Of a stretch of DNA of 45,038 nt, positions 25,994 through 35,200 are shown piece after piece. Source of the stretch: Bacteroidales bacterium (GTDB lineage: Bacteria > Bacteroidota > Bacteroidia > Bacteroidales > UBA932). The number at the start of each line of letters is the position of its first letter. Position 1 is the first letter of the stretch. The translations under genes were made by a program, and so were the position numbers. Where the stretch lies: the NCBI GenBank assembly GCA_017548445.1, contig JAFYZZ010000075.1:1-45038 (forward strand), given 5' to 3'. Under the pieces are notes generated by a model. The model saw only the letters and a program-made list of their open reading frames with translations. It was not told the DNA's origin and searched no databases.

Positions 25994-27441
25994 TGTTGCT
26001 TGACGGTTGCTTGTACACGCTCGTCCGAGAACACTTCCCTGTATACCCCGCGTGTGTCGAATTCGACTTTCCGCCTGGTAAAGTCCGGTACGTTGAAGGA
26101 ATAGAGCGTATTATGGTAGTATTTCCGCGGATTCTTCTGCGGGAGCAGGAACGGTTTGGTGCACCGCCCTTCGGCGTCGATGGAGGAAAGGTACACCTGG
26201 ACATAGAGCCCGTCGCCCCGGCGGCTGCAGAACAGGAACCAGCGGCTGTCGGAACTCCAGTTGTGGAAACTCTCGGAGAAGGGGCTGTTCACCTCGTCGA
26301 TGGGCCGGGATTCGCCGGTCTTCAGGTCCAGGAGCCACAGGTCGGCCTCTTTGTGGTCGATGGGGAACACGCTGAAATCGTGCTGGTTATACATCAGCCA
26401 GCGACCGTCATAGGAGGGGCGGGGGAAACTGACGCTCTTGCCCCGGCTACTGGCGGGAATCACCGTTTCAATTTCTCCGAGGGTGCCCGTCCCGGTGTCG
26501 AAGGAGGCCCGCATCAGGTCGTAGCGGACACTGTCCACCTGCCGGGGGACGTCGAAGGCCCGGGCCCGGCAGAAATACAGGGTCTTCCCGTCCGGGGAGA
26601 AGGCGGGGGAGGTCTCCAGAAACTCTTCCGTCGTAAAGCGCGGATCCACGACCAGGGAGTGGTCCCGCATATCCATCACGACCACGTCGGAGGCCAGGTC
26701 GAAGACCTCGATGGTGCGCTGGTCTCCCGTCCAGAAGGCCTGGCGCACCGGGTTGATGGATCCCGCGAACCAGCGTCCGTCCGGATGCCAGTAGGTGTAC
26801 GCCACGTTTCCGATGGTGCTGTCCGTCTTGGTGGCCACCCATTCCCGCACGCCGTCGTGCTGGATGAGGGTGGCGCCGTGCCGGCCGCGCAGGTGGAACA
26901 TATATTGGGATGGGTCCGTGGCATTGGGGGTGTGGCAGCCCACACACTGCCCGGGCGTAAGGGTGCTTTCGATGATGGGTTCTTCGCGGAAACCGTGCAG
27001 GTCCCGCTGGTAGATGCCGATGCGGCTGTAGGTGGTGTAACCCGGCGCGATTTTGCGGTAGGTGATGCCGTAGTCCGTCAGCGGGGCGTCGCTCACGTAC
27101 AGGATGAAATCCCGCCACTGGGTCCATCGGCCGTCCTTGCGGCCCAGGACGGTAAAAGAGAGCGTCCCGCCGGCGTTCCGTTCCGTCAGGGCGCGCCATT
27201 TCTTCAGGGGGAACGAGGCCCAGCGGCCCCGCACCTTGATTTCTCCGCCGTGGCTGCCGGTCACGCGTACGAATACGCGGTCGTATTTTTCCGGCAGGTT
27301 GAAATTCAAAGGCGCGATCCCGGCGGGGACGGTCACGCCGATGTAGTCGGGGTAAATGTCGGGAAGCTCCTCCACGAAAGTGGTGCTCCCGGAACAGGCG
27401 GCCAGCAGCAGGGCGGCGAGAAGCGGAATCATTCGTTTCAT
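25990..27441 (-). CDS. Beta-propeller lipoprotein with one CXXCH haem motif, copy B1
   Basis: A 483-residue paralogue of the other three propeller proteins. Lipid cysteine Cys16 (LLAAC), family signature IYPDYIGVTVPAGIAPLNF (29-47), DYGITYRKIAPGYTTYSRIGIYQRDL in parts, and a haem-type motif CVGCH at 166-170. Blades follow with HPDGRWFAG, FSPDGKTLYF and SYDGRWLMY, and the end has KPFLLPQKNP and SFNVPDF. It is closest to copy A, sharing GSHGG/RGRHGATLIQ-type segments around the haem motif. Its start overlaps the stop of the full-length membrane partner by 4 bp. The paralogue and the partner therefore look like a translationally coupled pair. Confidence 0.75.
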   Translation of the reverse strand: MKRMIPLLAALLLAACSGSTTFVEELPDIYPDYIGVTVPAGIAPLNFNLPEKYDRVFVRVTGSHGGEIKVRGRWASFPLKKWRALTERNAGGTLSFTVLGRKDGRWTQWRDFILYVSDAPLTDYGITYRKIAPGYTTYSRIGIYQRDLHGFREEPIIESTLTPGQCVGCHTPNATDPSQYMFHLRGRHGATLIQHDGVREWVATKTDSTIGNVAYTYWHPDGRWFAGSINPVRQAFWTGDQRTIEVFDLASDVVVMDMRDHSLVVDPRFTTEEFLETSPAFSPDGKTLYFCRARAFDVPRQVDSVRYDLMRASFDTGTGTLGEIETVIPASSRGKSVSFPRPSYDGRWLMYNQHDFSVFPIDHKEADLWLLDLKTGESRPIDEVNSPFSESFHNWSSDSRWFLFCSRRGDGLYVQVYLSSIDAEGRCTKPFLLPQKNPRKYYHNTLYSFNVPDFTRRKVEFDTRGVYREVFSDERVQATVKQQ

Positions 27442-28886
27442 TGCTTGTTCTCCATCTGCTTCAGGCGCTGCCAGGCGTTATAGTACTGTGCTGCCATAAA
27501 ATTGTCCTTGTTCTGGTTGTACAGGAGGGCCATCATCAGGTCCAGGCTGTTGTACTGGGTGATGAAGTCGTCCTGGAAACGCACGCTGCGGACATAGCCG
27601 TACACCGGATCGGCCGCCACCCGGGCTTCGTCCTGGATCAGGGCCTTCTGTTCCCGGGCCCAGCGACGGTAGAAGAGGCTTTTGTCCAGCAGGTCGAGGT
27701 ATCTTTCCGCCCGGTCATACCAGCCATTCGCGATGTTGCACGCGGCGATCCGGCTCATAAAACGCCCGCTTTTGCGGCCGTTCTGGATGGACTCTTGCAG
27801 ATCGAAAAAGTACTCGAGGGTAATGTTGGGCATACCCATCATCCAGAGGAGCTCGGCAGAGGTGATGTCGGACAGGTTGTCCCGGATGGCGGGAAGCACG
27901 AGGCCTTCGGTGCCGCACTGGTAGAATTCCGTCAGGCGGCTGTCCAGCAGTCCTTGCGTGAACAGGCAGAAATTGACCGAGCAGGCGCTTACCGGGTTCC
28001 GGGGCTGATACCTTTCCGCCCGGTAGAGAACCTTCTGATATTGTTCGTTCCGGATGAGCCAGTCGTAGGCGAGGACTTCGTAGGTGTCCTTGTCGTAGGC
28101 GAGGCGGACGCCGAAGCAGGTTCCGGCCACGAGCAGGAGAAAGACGGGCGCATCGACGGCAAGCGGCCTGCGGAGCCGGAGCTCAATCCCGCAAAGGCAG
28201 ATGCACAGGAGCGTCACCGCCGGGATGATCCATTGCAGGGCGGGCAGCGTTTCCACCCGCCGGTAGTAGTTGAGCCCGAAAAGGGCGTCCCGCAAGGGGT
28301 ACTGCGCGGCGAGCAGCCGGTATCCGGCCAGGAAGGACAAAGCCAGCGCCGCAAGCATCACGAAATCCGGCCAGCGCCGGCCCTTGAGCACGGAAAACAG
28401 CACGGGGACTGCGATCATCGGCCCCGCGAGCCACCAACCGAGCGGAATGAGCCAGAGCCGGTGCCAGCCCGCCTTTTCATAGAGCGGGCAGAGGGCGACG
28501 GCCAGAAGCAGGGCGACCGGATAGCTCGCCAGGACTTCCACGTCCCCCATATACACCAGCATCAACAGAGATGGAACGAAACTCAGGGCATACAGGGAGC
28601 GTTTCTTCCCGGCGGCCCTCCAGACTGCCAGCTGCAGCAGCACGGAGAGCACGGAAAGCACCAGGGCGCCCGCCCAGCGGCAGTAGTACAGCTGCACCAG
28701 CGCCTCCGACAGCCAGTCGGCTCCTCCGCCCGGCAGCGAGAGGCGCTCCAGGAGGTAATCCCGGGTGAACAGGAACAACTGGTTCTGCTCCTGGTAGTTG
28801 AGCGCCTGGGGATACAGCCACATCCAGAAGGCGAAAGCGGCCGCGCCCAGCAGGGCGGTCAGTATGATCCTGAATCTTCTGTCCAT
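27438..28886 (-). CDS. Polytopic membrane protein with helical-repeat C-terminal domain (DUF6057-like), copy B1
   Basis: A 482-residue inner-membrane protein with about eight hydrophobic segments in the first 255 residues and a soluble helical domain after that. The early motif NYQEQNQLFLFTRDYL corresponds to the same site in copy A. The soluble domain keeps CNIANGWYDRAERYLDLL followed by LFYRRWARE. It lacks the tyrosine-rich C-terminal tail (YWYYxY) of the other copies and ends instead in QYYNAWQRLKQM, so it is about 100 residues shorter than copy A. It opens the six-gene downstream part of the SusC operon, after a strong hairpin, and overlaps its propeller partner by 4 bp. Confidence 0.7.
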   Translation of the reverse strand: MDRRFRIILTALLGAAAFAFWMWLYPQALNYQEQNQLFLFTRDYLLERLSLPGGGADWLSEALVQLYYCRWAGALVLSVLSVLLQLAVWRAAGKKRSLYALSFVPSLLMLVYMGDVEVLASYPVALLLAVALCPLYEKAGWHRLWLIPLGWWLAGPMIAVPVLFSVLKGRRWPDFVMLAALALSFLAGYRLLAAQYPLRDALFGLNYYRRVETLPALQWIIPAVTLLCICLCGIELRLRRPLAVDAPVFLLLVAGTCFGVRLAYDKDTYEVLAYDWLIRNEQYQKVLYRAERYQPRNPVSACSVNFCLFTQGLLDSRLTEFYQCGTEGLVLPAIRDNLSDITSAELLWMMGMPNITLEYFFDLQESIQNGRKSGRFMSRIAACNIANGWYDRAERYLDLLDKSLFYRRWAREQKALIQDEARVAADPVYGYVRSVRFQDDFITQYNSLDLMMALLYNQNKDNFMAAQYYNAWQRLKQMENKQ

Positions 28887-28910
28887 CGCGCGCGGATTTC
28901 TTTTTTATAA

Positions 28911-28942
28911 ATAAGGCAGCCGCTGAGCGGCGGCTGCCTTAT
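28911..28942 (-). terminator. 13-bp perfect hairpin between glycan-binding and module genes
   Basis: Arms 28911-28923 and 28930-28942 are perfectly complementary (ATAAGGCAGCCGC and its complement) with a 6-nt loop. Read on the minus strand, the hairpin follows the glycan-binding protein stop by about 20 nt and is followed by TTATAAAAAAG, which is A-rich with only a few U residues. It may therefore be a partial terminator or an mRNA-stabilising 3' structure rather than a full stop. This would allow more SusC/SusD than downstream product. Confidence 0.6.
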
Positions 28943-28960
28943 CCGTTAAAACCTTTAAGG

Positions 28961-30430
28961 TTACTTCTTGGGCTGGAATCTCCACCAGGTGGCTTCGCCC
29001 CAACCCCACTCTTCGTTGTCACCCTTGTAGATGAGCGTCATCATCGTGCCGTCCAGGTAAAGGATTTCGTACTCGGAGGCGACGCTGCCGCCGGAGTTGA
29101 TGATGAACGGCCAGAGGATGCCGGAGTTGCCGTCGGTGGTCAGGTCGCCCAGCTTGTACTCGGCCTGGAAGTCGAAATTCTCGACGGAGTACGCGGAGGA
29201 CGCGATCGCAGCGCCGTTGGCGTTATAGGACGTAACGGTGCCGTTCGCGCTGTCGAAGGTCATATAGGCGCCGTCATTGCCGTAGCCATAGACCACGCCG
29301 CCGCTGTGGTTGAGCTGCTCGGTCTCGAGCTGTGCGGGGGTGCAGCCCCACCAGTAACCGGGGATCTCGCCGGCGGCCACGTTGGCCTGACCGCCCACGC
29401 CGATGTAACCGCAGTTGCCCCAGGTGGCGCCGTCGATCGGATAGTACGTCCAGTCACGCGTGCCGAGGCCCGCGAGGGCGGCGTCCGGATCGGAAGCGTT
29501 CTTGAAACGCCACCAGGTGGCCTCGCCCCAGCCCCACTCTTCGTTGTCACCCTTGTAGATGAGGGTCATCTGGTTCGGGTCGATGTAGACGACTTCGAAT
29601 TCGTTGACGCGCTGGCCGCCGGTATTGACGGCGAACGGGAACAGGATCGGAGCGTCCGTGGTGACGAGCGTACCGTAGAGGTAGTTCTCTCCGGAAGGAT
29701 CGTAGTCTTTCAAGGCGTAGGTGCCCTTGGCGATCTGGGAGCCGTCAGCCTTGTAGGAAACGCAGCCGCCGTCCTCGTCGAAGACCATATAGGCATTGTC
29801 GTCGCCATAGCCGTACACGGTGTTGCCGGAGTGTGCGAGCTGCTCGGTCTCCAGCTGCTCGGGGGTGCAGCCCCACCAGTAACCGGGGATCGCGCCGCTG
29901 GCTACGTCGGCCTGGCCGGCCACGCCGATGTAACCGCAGTTACCCCAGGTGGCTCCGTCGATGGTATACCACTTCCAGGCCTTGGCGCCGGATTCGCCGG
30001 TAAGGACCTTCACCTCGGGAGCGAGGTCGGCCGGGACATACACGTTGACGCTGCTGTCGAAGGTCACGATGCTGGCGTCCTGGTTGATGGTCGACACCGA
30101 GAAGGACTGGTTGGGGTCTGCACCACGCCTGGGCGTGATGTTGAACACGCCGGCGGCGCCGGTGGCAAGGAGGTTCTTGGAACCGTCTGCCTTGAAATTG
30201 AAGATCTGGACGGTCCGGGCGGGAGAAGTATGGTACTTGATGTAGTTACCATCCGCCTGGGGAACGGTGCACGCGGCATCGGCGAACTGGCCGTCGATGA
30301 CGAAAGCACCCTGGAGATCACTTGCCGCGATGGGGGCGTCGGCCTTCGGACCCACGATGAGGGTCGGCTCGCAGGAAGCGAGCAGCATCCCCGCCAGGGC
30401 GATCGTTGCAAAGTAGAGTATTTTCTTCAT
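28961..30430 (-). CDS. Surface glycan-binding lipoprotein with duplicated aromatic domain (SusE/F position)
   Basis: A 489-residue lipoprotein, lipid cysteine Cys20 (LLASC) followed by glutamate. Residues 21-150 form an N-terminal segment without clear relatives. The rest is two copies of one domain of about 158 residues (about 152-309 and 327-486). Each begins IDGATWGNCGYIGV, has PGYWWGCTP and LETEQL, and ends with GDNEEWGWGEATWWRF; the high density of exposed-type tryptophans is typical of sugar-binding surfaces. By position, third after SusC and SusD, it corresponds to SusE/SusF-type surface glycan-binding proteins, although I do not recognise the domain itself. The stop is followed by a strong hairpin. 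Confidence 0.72.
   Translation of the reverse strand: MKKILYFATIALAGMLLASCEPTLIVGPKADAPIAASDLQGAFVIDGQFADAACTVPQADGNYIKYHTSPARTVQIFNFKADGSKNLLATGAAGVFNITPRRGADPNQSFSVSTINQDASIVTFDSSVNVYVPADLAPEVKVLTGESGAKAWKWYTIDGATWGNCGYIGVAGQADVASGAIPGYWWGCTPEQLETEQLAHSGNTVYGYGDDNAYMVFDEDGGCVSYKADGSQIAKGTYALKDYDPSGENYLYGTLVTTDAPILFPFAVNTGGQRVNEFEVVYIDPNQMTLIYKGDNEEWGWGEATWWRFKNASDPDAALAGLGTRDWTYYPIDGATWGNCGYIGVGGQANVAAGEIPGYWWGCTPAQLETEQLNHSGGVVYGYGNDGAYMTFDSANGTVTSYNANGAAIASSAYSVENFDFQAEYKLGDLTTDGNSGILWPFIINSGGSVASEYEILYLDGTMMTLIYKGDNEEWGWGEATWWRFQPKK
28973..29452 (-). repeat. Second copy of the duplicated glycan-binding domain
   Basis: Codes for residues 327-486. It is the in-gene partner of 29504-29977. 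The last 50 bp of the two copies are nearly identical at DNA level (around 28981-29030 and 29511-29560), the rest diverged. This points to an old duplication with local conservation or gene conversion. Confidence 0.8.
29504..29977 (-). repeat. First copy of the duplicated glycan-binding domain
   Basis: Codes for residues 152-309 of the same protein. Compared with the second copy it keeps all Trp-rich blocks (WGNCGY, GYWWGC, EEWGWGEATWWRF) and differs mainly in the middle, where YGDDNAYMVFDEDGG replaces YGNDGAYMTFDSANG. Confidence 0.8.
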
Positions 30431-30454
30431 AATGCGTATCGTATTAAAGATCTA

Positions 30455-32239
30455 CTACTGCCATCCGGAGAAATCATACTGGGACCCCCAGCCTTCGTTC
30501 TGGGTGAACTTGTATTCTTCACCGGCACCGGCGGAGAGGGAAATCTGGCTGCTCGGGATCGGAATGAATCCCTTCGTGGCCTTGTAGCGTTCGCCGTAGC
30601 CGCCGTTGAACTTGGAGGCGGTATTGGTGCTTTCCACACCCAGGTTCCAGATCGGGACGCCATTCTGCTTGTCGAGGGCGCTTACCGCATAGGATTCGCC
30701 ATATCGGCGCAGGTCGTTGAAACGGACCCCCTCGAAGTTGAGTTCCCAACGGCGCTCGTTGCGGATGTTCTCCTCATTGATGGGTTTGGAAGGCAGGCCG
30801 GCACGGGCGCGGACCTTGTCGAAGGAAGCCTGGTTGCCGTTGATCTCGGCGTCCATCAGCAGCACTTCGGCAAAGCGTATCAGGACCATATCGTTGACGC
30901 TGTTCAACTGGTAGTTGTCGTCATAGCCGTCGGCCCAGGTAAGTCCCGGGAACATAACGTTGGTGAACGATTTCATATACTTTTCCTTCTCCTCGCTCCA
31001 GGCCATCACCGGCATATTCTTGGTCTGGTAGTAGCCGGTCTCCTGGATGAAGGCGTCGCCGCCGTAGCTGTACTCGTTGAACTTCGTGACCGGAAGTATC
31101 GAGGCGTCGCGACGGTCGTCATTGGGCTCGATGGCCTTCCAGTCTTCCACGAAGGAAGGATTGACCGGGCACATACCCCAGCCCTGGCCGAACGGCATCG
31201 TCTGGCCATTGTCGTACTGCTGCTCGCGGACACCCATAAACAGGGCGGTCTGGTTGGAGTAACCGATGGTGGTGCTCCAGGAAGGCTGGGTGTTGAACTT
31301 GATCACGAACATAGCTTCCGGGTTGCGGGCGCCGTCGTCCTCGATCCATTTGTAGCCCTTGCCGGACCACGGGTTTTTGGGATCGTCGATGGAGCAGCGG
31401 TTGGTGTAAGCCCACAGGTTGTGATAGTTGTCCACCAGGGTGTAGCCGGAATTGTTGACGCAGTCGGTGATGTATCTTCCGACTTCGTCCTTGGTGATCT
31501 TGGTCCCTTCGGCGATGTTCACGCCGATGGCCTCGTTCTCATAAGCCGGCAGGGTGACGTCGGTGAGGTTGTAGAAGCCGGTAGCGAACAGGAAGGCGCG
31601 GCCCAGCAGTGCCTCGGCGGCATACTTGTCCACGTGGCCGTCGCCGATAGCCTGACGGGCAGGCATAATGTCGGCCGCAATCTTGCAGTCTTCGATGATC
31701 TGGCCCCAGAGCTCTTCACCGCTGATCTGCGGCTGGGTGGGATCCGCCGTTGACGTAACCGGGCAGGGGATATTGCCGAACATCGAGGCAAGCTCGTAGT
31801 AGTACCAGGCACGGAGGAAGAAAGCCTCGCCCATATACTGGTTGAGCTCCGCCACGCCGCAGTTGGGCATAGCCTCGATGGCGGCGTTCGCACGGGCGAT
31901 ACCCTGGTAGCGCGTCACGTAGAAGTCGTCGTACATATCGGCGCCCACGTTCAGCATAAGGTCTTCCGCCTGGAAGGCAGGGTCGTTCTGGCCGCCACCG
32001 CCCAGCGCGTCGTCGGACGCGGCGATGGACCAGAGGAAGTGGTTGAGATGGACGTCTCCGCCGATGGCAGCGTTGAGGTTGTTGTAGATACCGGCAAGCA
32101 TCTGCTCGGCATCGGTAGCATTCACCGGGAAGTTGCTGCTGTCCTTGGACCAGTAGTTCGTGGTATCCAGGAAGGACTCGCAGGACGCAAACGAAAGGGC
32201 GAGGGCGGCGACGGCCGCAAATTTCAATATCTTTTTCAT
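30455..32239 (-). CDS. susD: SusD/RagB family glycan-binding outer-membrane lipoprotein
   Basis: Lid-like partner of the SusC transporter that binds the glycan on the cell surface. The 594-residue precursor has a lipoprotein signal with Cys20 (LSFASC), then CESFLDT, a start typical of the family. The helical SusD body follows, with N-terminal repeats holding FLRAWYYYELASMFGNIP and the conserved C-terminal block of the family around LNFEGVRFNDLRRYGE. ATG 32239 begins the signal peptide. It lies 17 bp after SusC and 24 bp before the glycan-binding protein gene. The glycan is probably mannan- or glucan-like from the linked GH5, but no sequence feature proves it. Confidence 0.93.
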   Translation of the reverse strand: MKKILKFAAVAALALSFASCESFLDTTNYWSKDSSNFPVNATDAEQMLAGIYNNLNAAIGGDVHLNHFLWSIAASDDALGGGGQNDPAFQAEDLMLNVGADMYDDFYVTRYQGIARANAAIEAMPNCGVAELNQYMGEAFFLRAWYYYELASMFGNIPCPVTSTADPTQPQISGEELWGQIIEDCKIAADIMPARQAIGDGHVDKYAAEALLGRAFLFATGFYNLTDVTLPAYENEAIGVNIAEGTKITKDEVGRYITDCVNNSGYTLVDNYHNLWAYTNRCSIDDPKNPWSGKGYKWIEDDGARNPEAMFVIKFNTQPSWSTTIGYSNQTALFMGVREQQYDNGQTMPFGQGWGMCPVNPSFVEDWKAIEPNDDRRDASILPVTKFNEYSYGGDAFIQETGYYQTKNMPVMAWSEEKEKYMKSFTNVMFPGLTWADGYDDNYQLNSVNDMVLIRFAEVLLMDAEINGNQASFDKVRARAGLPSKPINEENIRNERRWELNFEGVRFNDLRRYGESYAVSALDKQNGVPIWNLGVESTNTASKFNGGYGERYKATKGFIPIPSSQISLSAGAGEEYKFTQNEGWGSQYDFSGWQ

Positions 32240-32256
32240 AACGCTTTCGTTCTTGA

Positions 32257-35200
32257 TTATTTGACAATACAAACAGCCACGCGGTTGGATTCGGGGCTGC
32301 GGGAGGCATCCCGGTCTCCGCCGACGGCTTTACTGATGATGCGGCTGGCGGAGATGCCGGCTTTCTTAAGCATATCAACCACGGTCTGGGCACGCTGCTC
32401 GGAGAGATCCTGGTTGATGGTCTTGTTGCCGGTTCCGCTGTCGGCGTAACCCGTGATCGTGATGGTCGCATCCGGATTGTCCTTCAGGATCTGGGCGATC
32501 TGGCCCAGCTTGAAAGCCTCGTCCGGGCGGATTTCAGCCTTGTTGATGACGAAGAAGAGATCGTCGGTATAAGGGCCCTTGAACTCGGCCTTGCCGGGGA
32601 CCTTCACTTCCTTGACCACTTCCACGGGGACTTCGCGGACGACTTCCTTCTCGATGACCTTCTCCACCAGTTTCTCTACGACGCGCTCGTCCACGTGGGC
32701 GATTTCGCCGCTCCTGCGGTTGCCGCCGAAGGAAAGGTTGAGGCCGACCAGGTAGGTCCTGGCCTGCGGGTAGTAACCCAGGTCGATGCCCTTGGCCCAG
32801 CTGCTGAAGCCGGAAGATGAACCCACCTCAGGGTCGAGACCTTTATACTTGGTGAAGACCCAGGGATTCTGGGCCTGGACATAGAAGCGGGCCTGGCCGA
32901 ACGGTGCGTTCTTCCAGAGGCGCTTGAGGTCATAACCGAGGGTGACGGTCTGGATGCGGAAGAAGTCGGCGTCTTCGATGAAGATGTCGGTGTTGTTCAT
33001 ATAGTTGTAGTTCGTACCGGGCACGAGGCGGGGATAACGGTTGGACGTCCCCTCGCCGTGCCAGTAGTCGAACACCTCGGTGGTGTAGTTGTTCCACTGG
33101 CTGTCGGTGTAGCGGCGGTAAGCGCGGAACACCTGCTGGCCGAACATTCCGTAGCCGCTCAGGGCGAAGTCGAAGCCCTTGAAGTAGACGGAGAAGTTGA
33201 GGCCCACGTTCCAATCCGGATTCGGATCGCCGGTCATCGTCTTGTCGTCGTCGTTGATGATGCCGTCCTTGTTCTGGTCGATGAACTTAAGGTCTCCCGG
33301 AACCACGTTGTCCACGATCGTGCCGAGGCCTTTTCCCTTCCAGGCATCGATCTCGGCCTGGTTCTGGAACACGCCGTCGGTGGCATAGGTCCAGAAGTAA
33401 CCGATCGGGTAGCCTACCTGGGCGCGGTACATTTCAGCGATGCCCTGCACCACGCTGCTGGAGCCGTGGATGATACCCTCGTCGTTGGCGATGCGGGTGA
33501 CACGGTTCTTGTTGTAGGCGGCGTTCACGCCGAAGGTATAGGAGAAGTCCTGGCTGCGGGCGTCGCTCCAGTTCAGGGCGATTTCAACACCGGAGTTGCG
33601 CACGTCACCACCGTTGATATACGGGGCGTTGGCGCCGAAGTGGCCCATAATCGGGGCGTTCACCAGCCAGTTCTTGGTGTCTTTCTGGTACCAGTCGAAG
33701 GCGACGTTCAGTTTGTTGTGGAACAGGCGGGCGTCGAAGCCGAGGTCCAGCTGCTGGGAAGTTTCCCAGGTGATGTCCGGATTAGCGAGCTTGTCGGCGA
33801 AGGCGCCGGTGCCGGAATTCTGTGCCGTCTGGCCGGTGTAGAAGGAATAACCGCCCGTAGGCGCACCCACGGAGATGGTGGACAGATACTGGAAGTTGTC
33901 GATGTTGCAGTTACCGTTCTGGCCCCAGCTGCCGCGCAGCTTGAAGAAGTTCACGAGGCTGCTGTTCCACCAGTCTTCGTTGGAGATCACCCAGCCGGCG
34001 GAGAAGGAGGGGAAGATGCCCCAGCGGTGACCGCGCATAAAGTTGGAGGATCCGTCGATGCGGAGGATGGCGGAGAACATATACTTCTCGGCGAAGTCGT
34101 AGTTGACACGGCCGAAGAAGGAAACGAGGCCGCTGTCACCCCAGGTGGAACCGCCGATGTCGCTGAGACCCGGGTCGCCGGAAGTGTTGCCCACATAGGC
34201 GTACTGCCACATATTGGGCCACAGGCTGGTGGTGTTGGCGGCTTCCACGCTCTCGCCGAAGCCGCTGTGCTGCAGGGTGTTACCGATGAGCGCGTCGAAG
34301 TGGTGGTTCTGGCCGAGGGTGAACACGTAGTTGATGGTGTTCTCCCAGGACCAGCTCCAGCCGGCGTAAGCGCTCTGGCTGACGGCGTCGGTGTCTTTGA
34401 AAGACTGGTTGGTCAGCTTGTAGATCATACTGTACTGCCGGTAGGATCCGGAGTCGAGGCCGTAGTTGAACTGGCTCTTCCAGGTCAGGCCGGCGATAGG
34501 CTGGACGCGGAGGTTGGCCGACATATTCAGGCTGTAGCCGTGGCTCTCGTTGTTGCCGCGGGAGGAGTACACCATTTCCGCAATCGGGTTGCTGATGGTG
34601 GAGACCAGGTTCCACACGCCGCTGTTCTGCAGGTAATCGTACTCCGTGTAGGAGCCGTCTTCCTGGTAGGCGGGGACGAGCGGGTTCGCGGACAGCATAT
34701 TGAAGATATCGTTCCAGTAGTGGTTGCCGGTGCCGATACCGCTGTTCTTGGTCTGGGTGAAGGTGACGTTCTCACCGAAGGAGATGATGTCCCGGCCGTT
34801 CTTGCGCCAGAGCACGTGGTCGGAGTTCAGACGCACGGTGAGGCGGTGGTAGTCGGAAGCCACGGGCTTGCCGAAGATACCCTGCTGGTTGGCGTAGCTG
34901 ACACCCATCGAGAATTTGGACAGGTCGGTACCGCCGACGATGTTGACGGCGTGGTTGGTAGTAGGGGCATTGACGTTGCGGATGAGGTCCAGCCAGTTGG
35001 TGCCCTTGAAGGAACCGTCCTTGATGCTGTTGTAGAGGGCGGGGTTCAGGATGGCCTGCCAGTCCACGAGGGGGGTGCCGTTGTTGAAGTTCACCTGGTC
35101 CTGGATGTCCATATACTGCTGGGCGTTCAGGAATTCAGGCATCTTCTGCACGTTCTGGATGCCATAGAAACCATCGTAAGTAACGGTCATCGAGCCGGAC

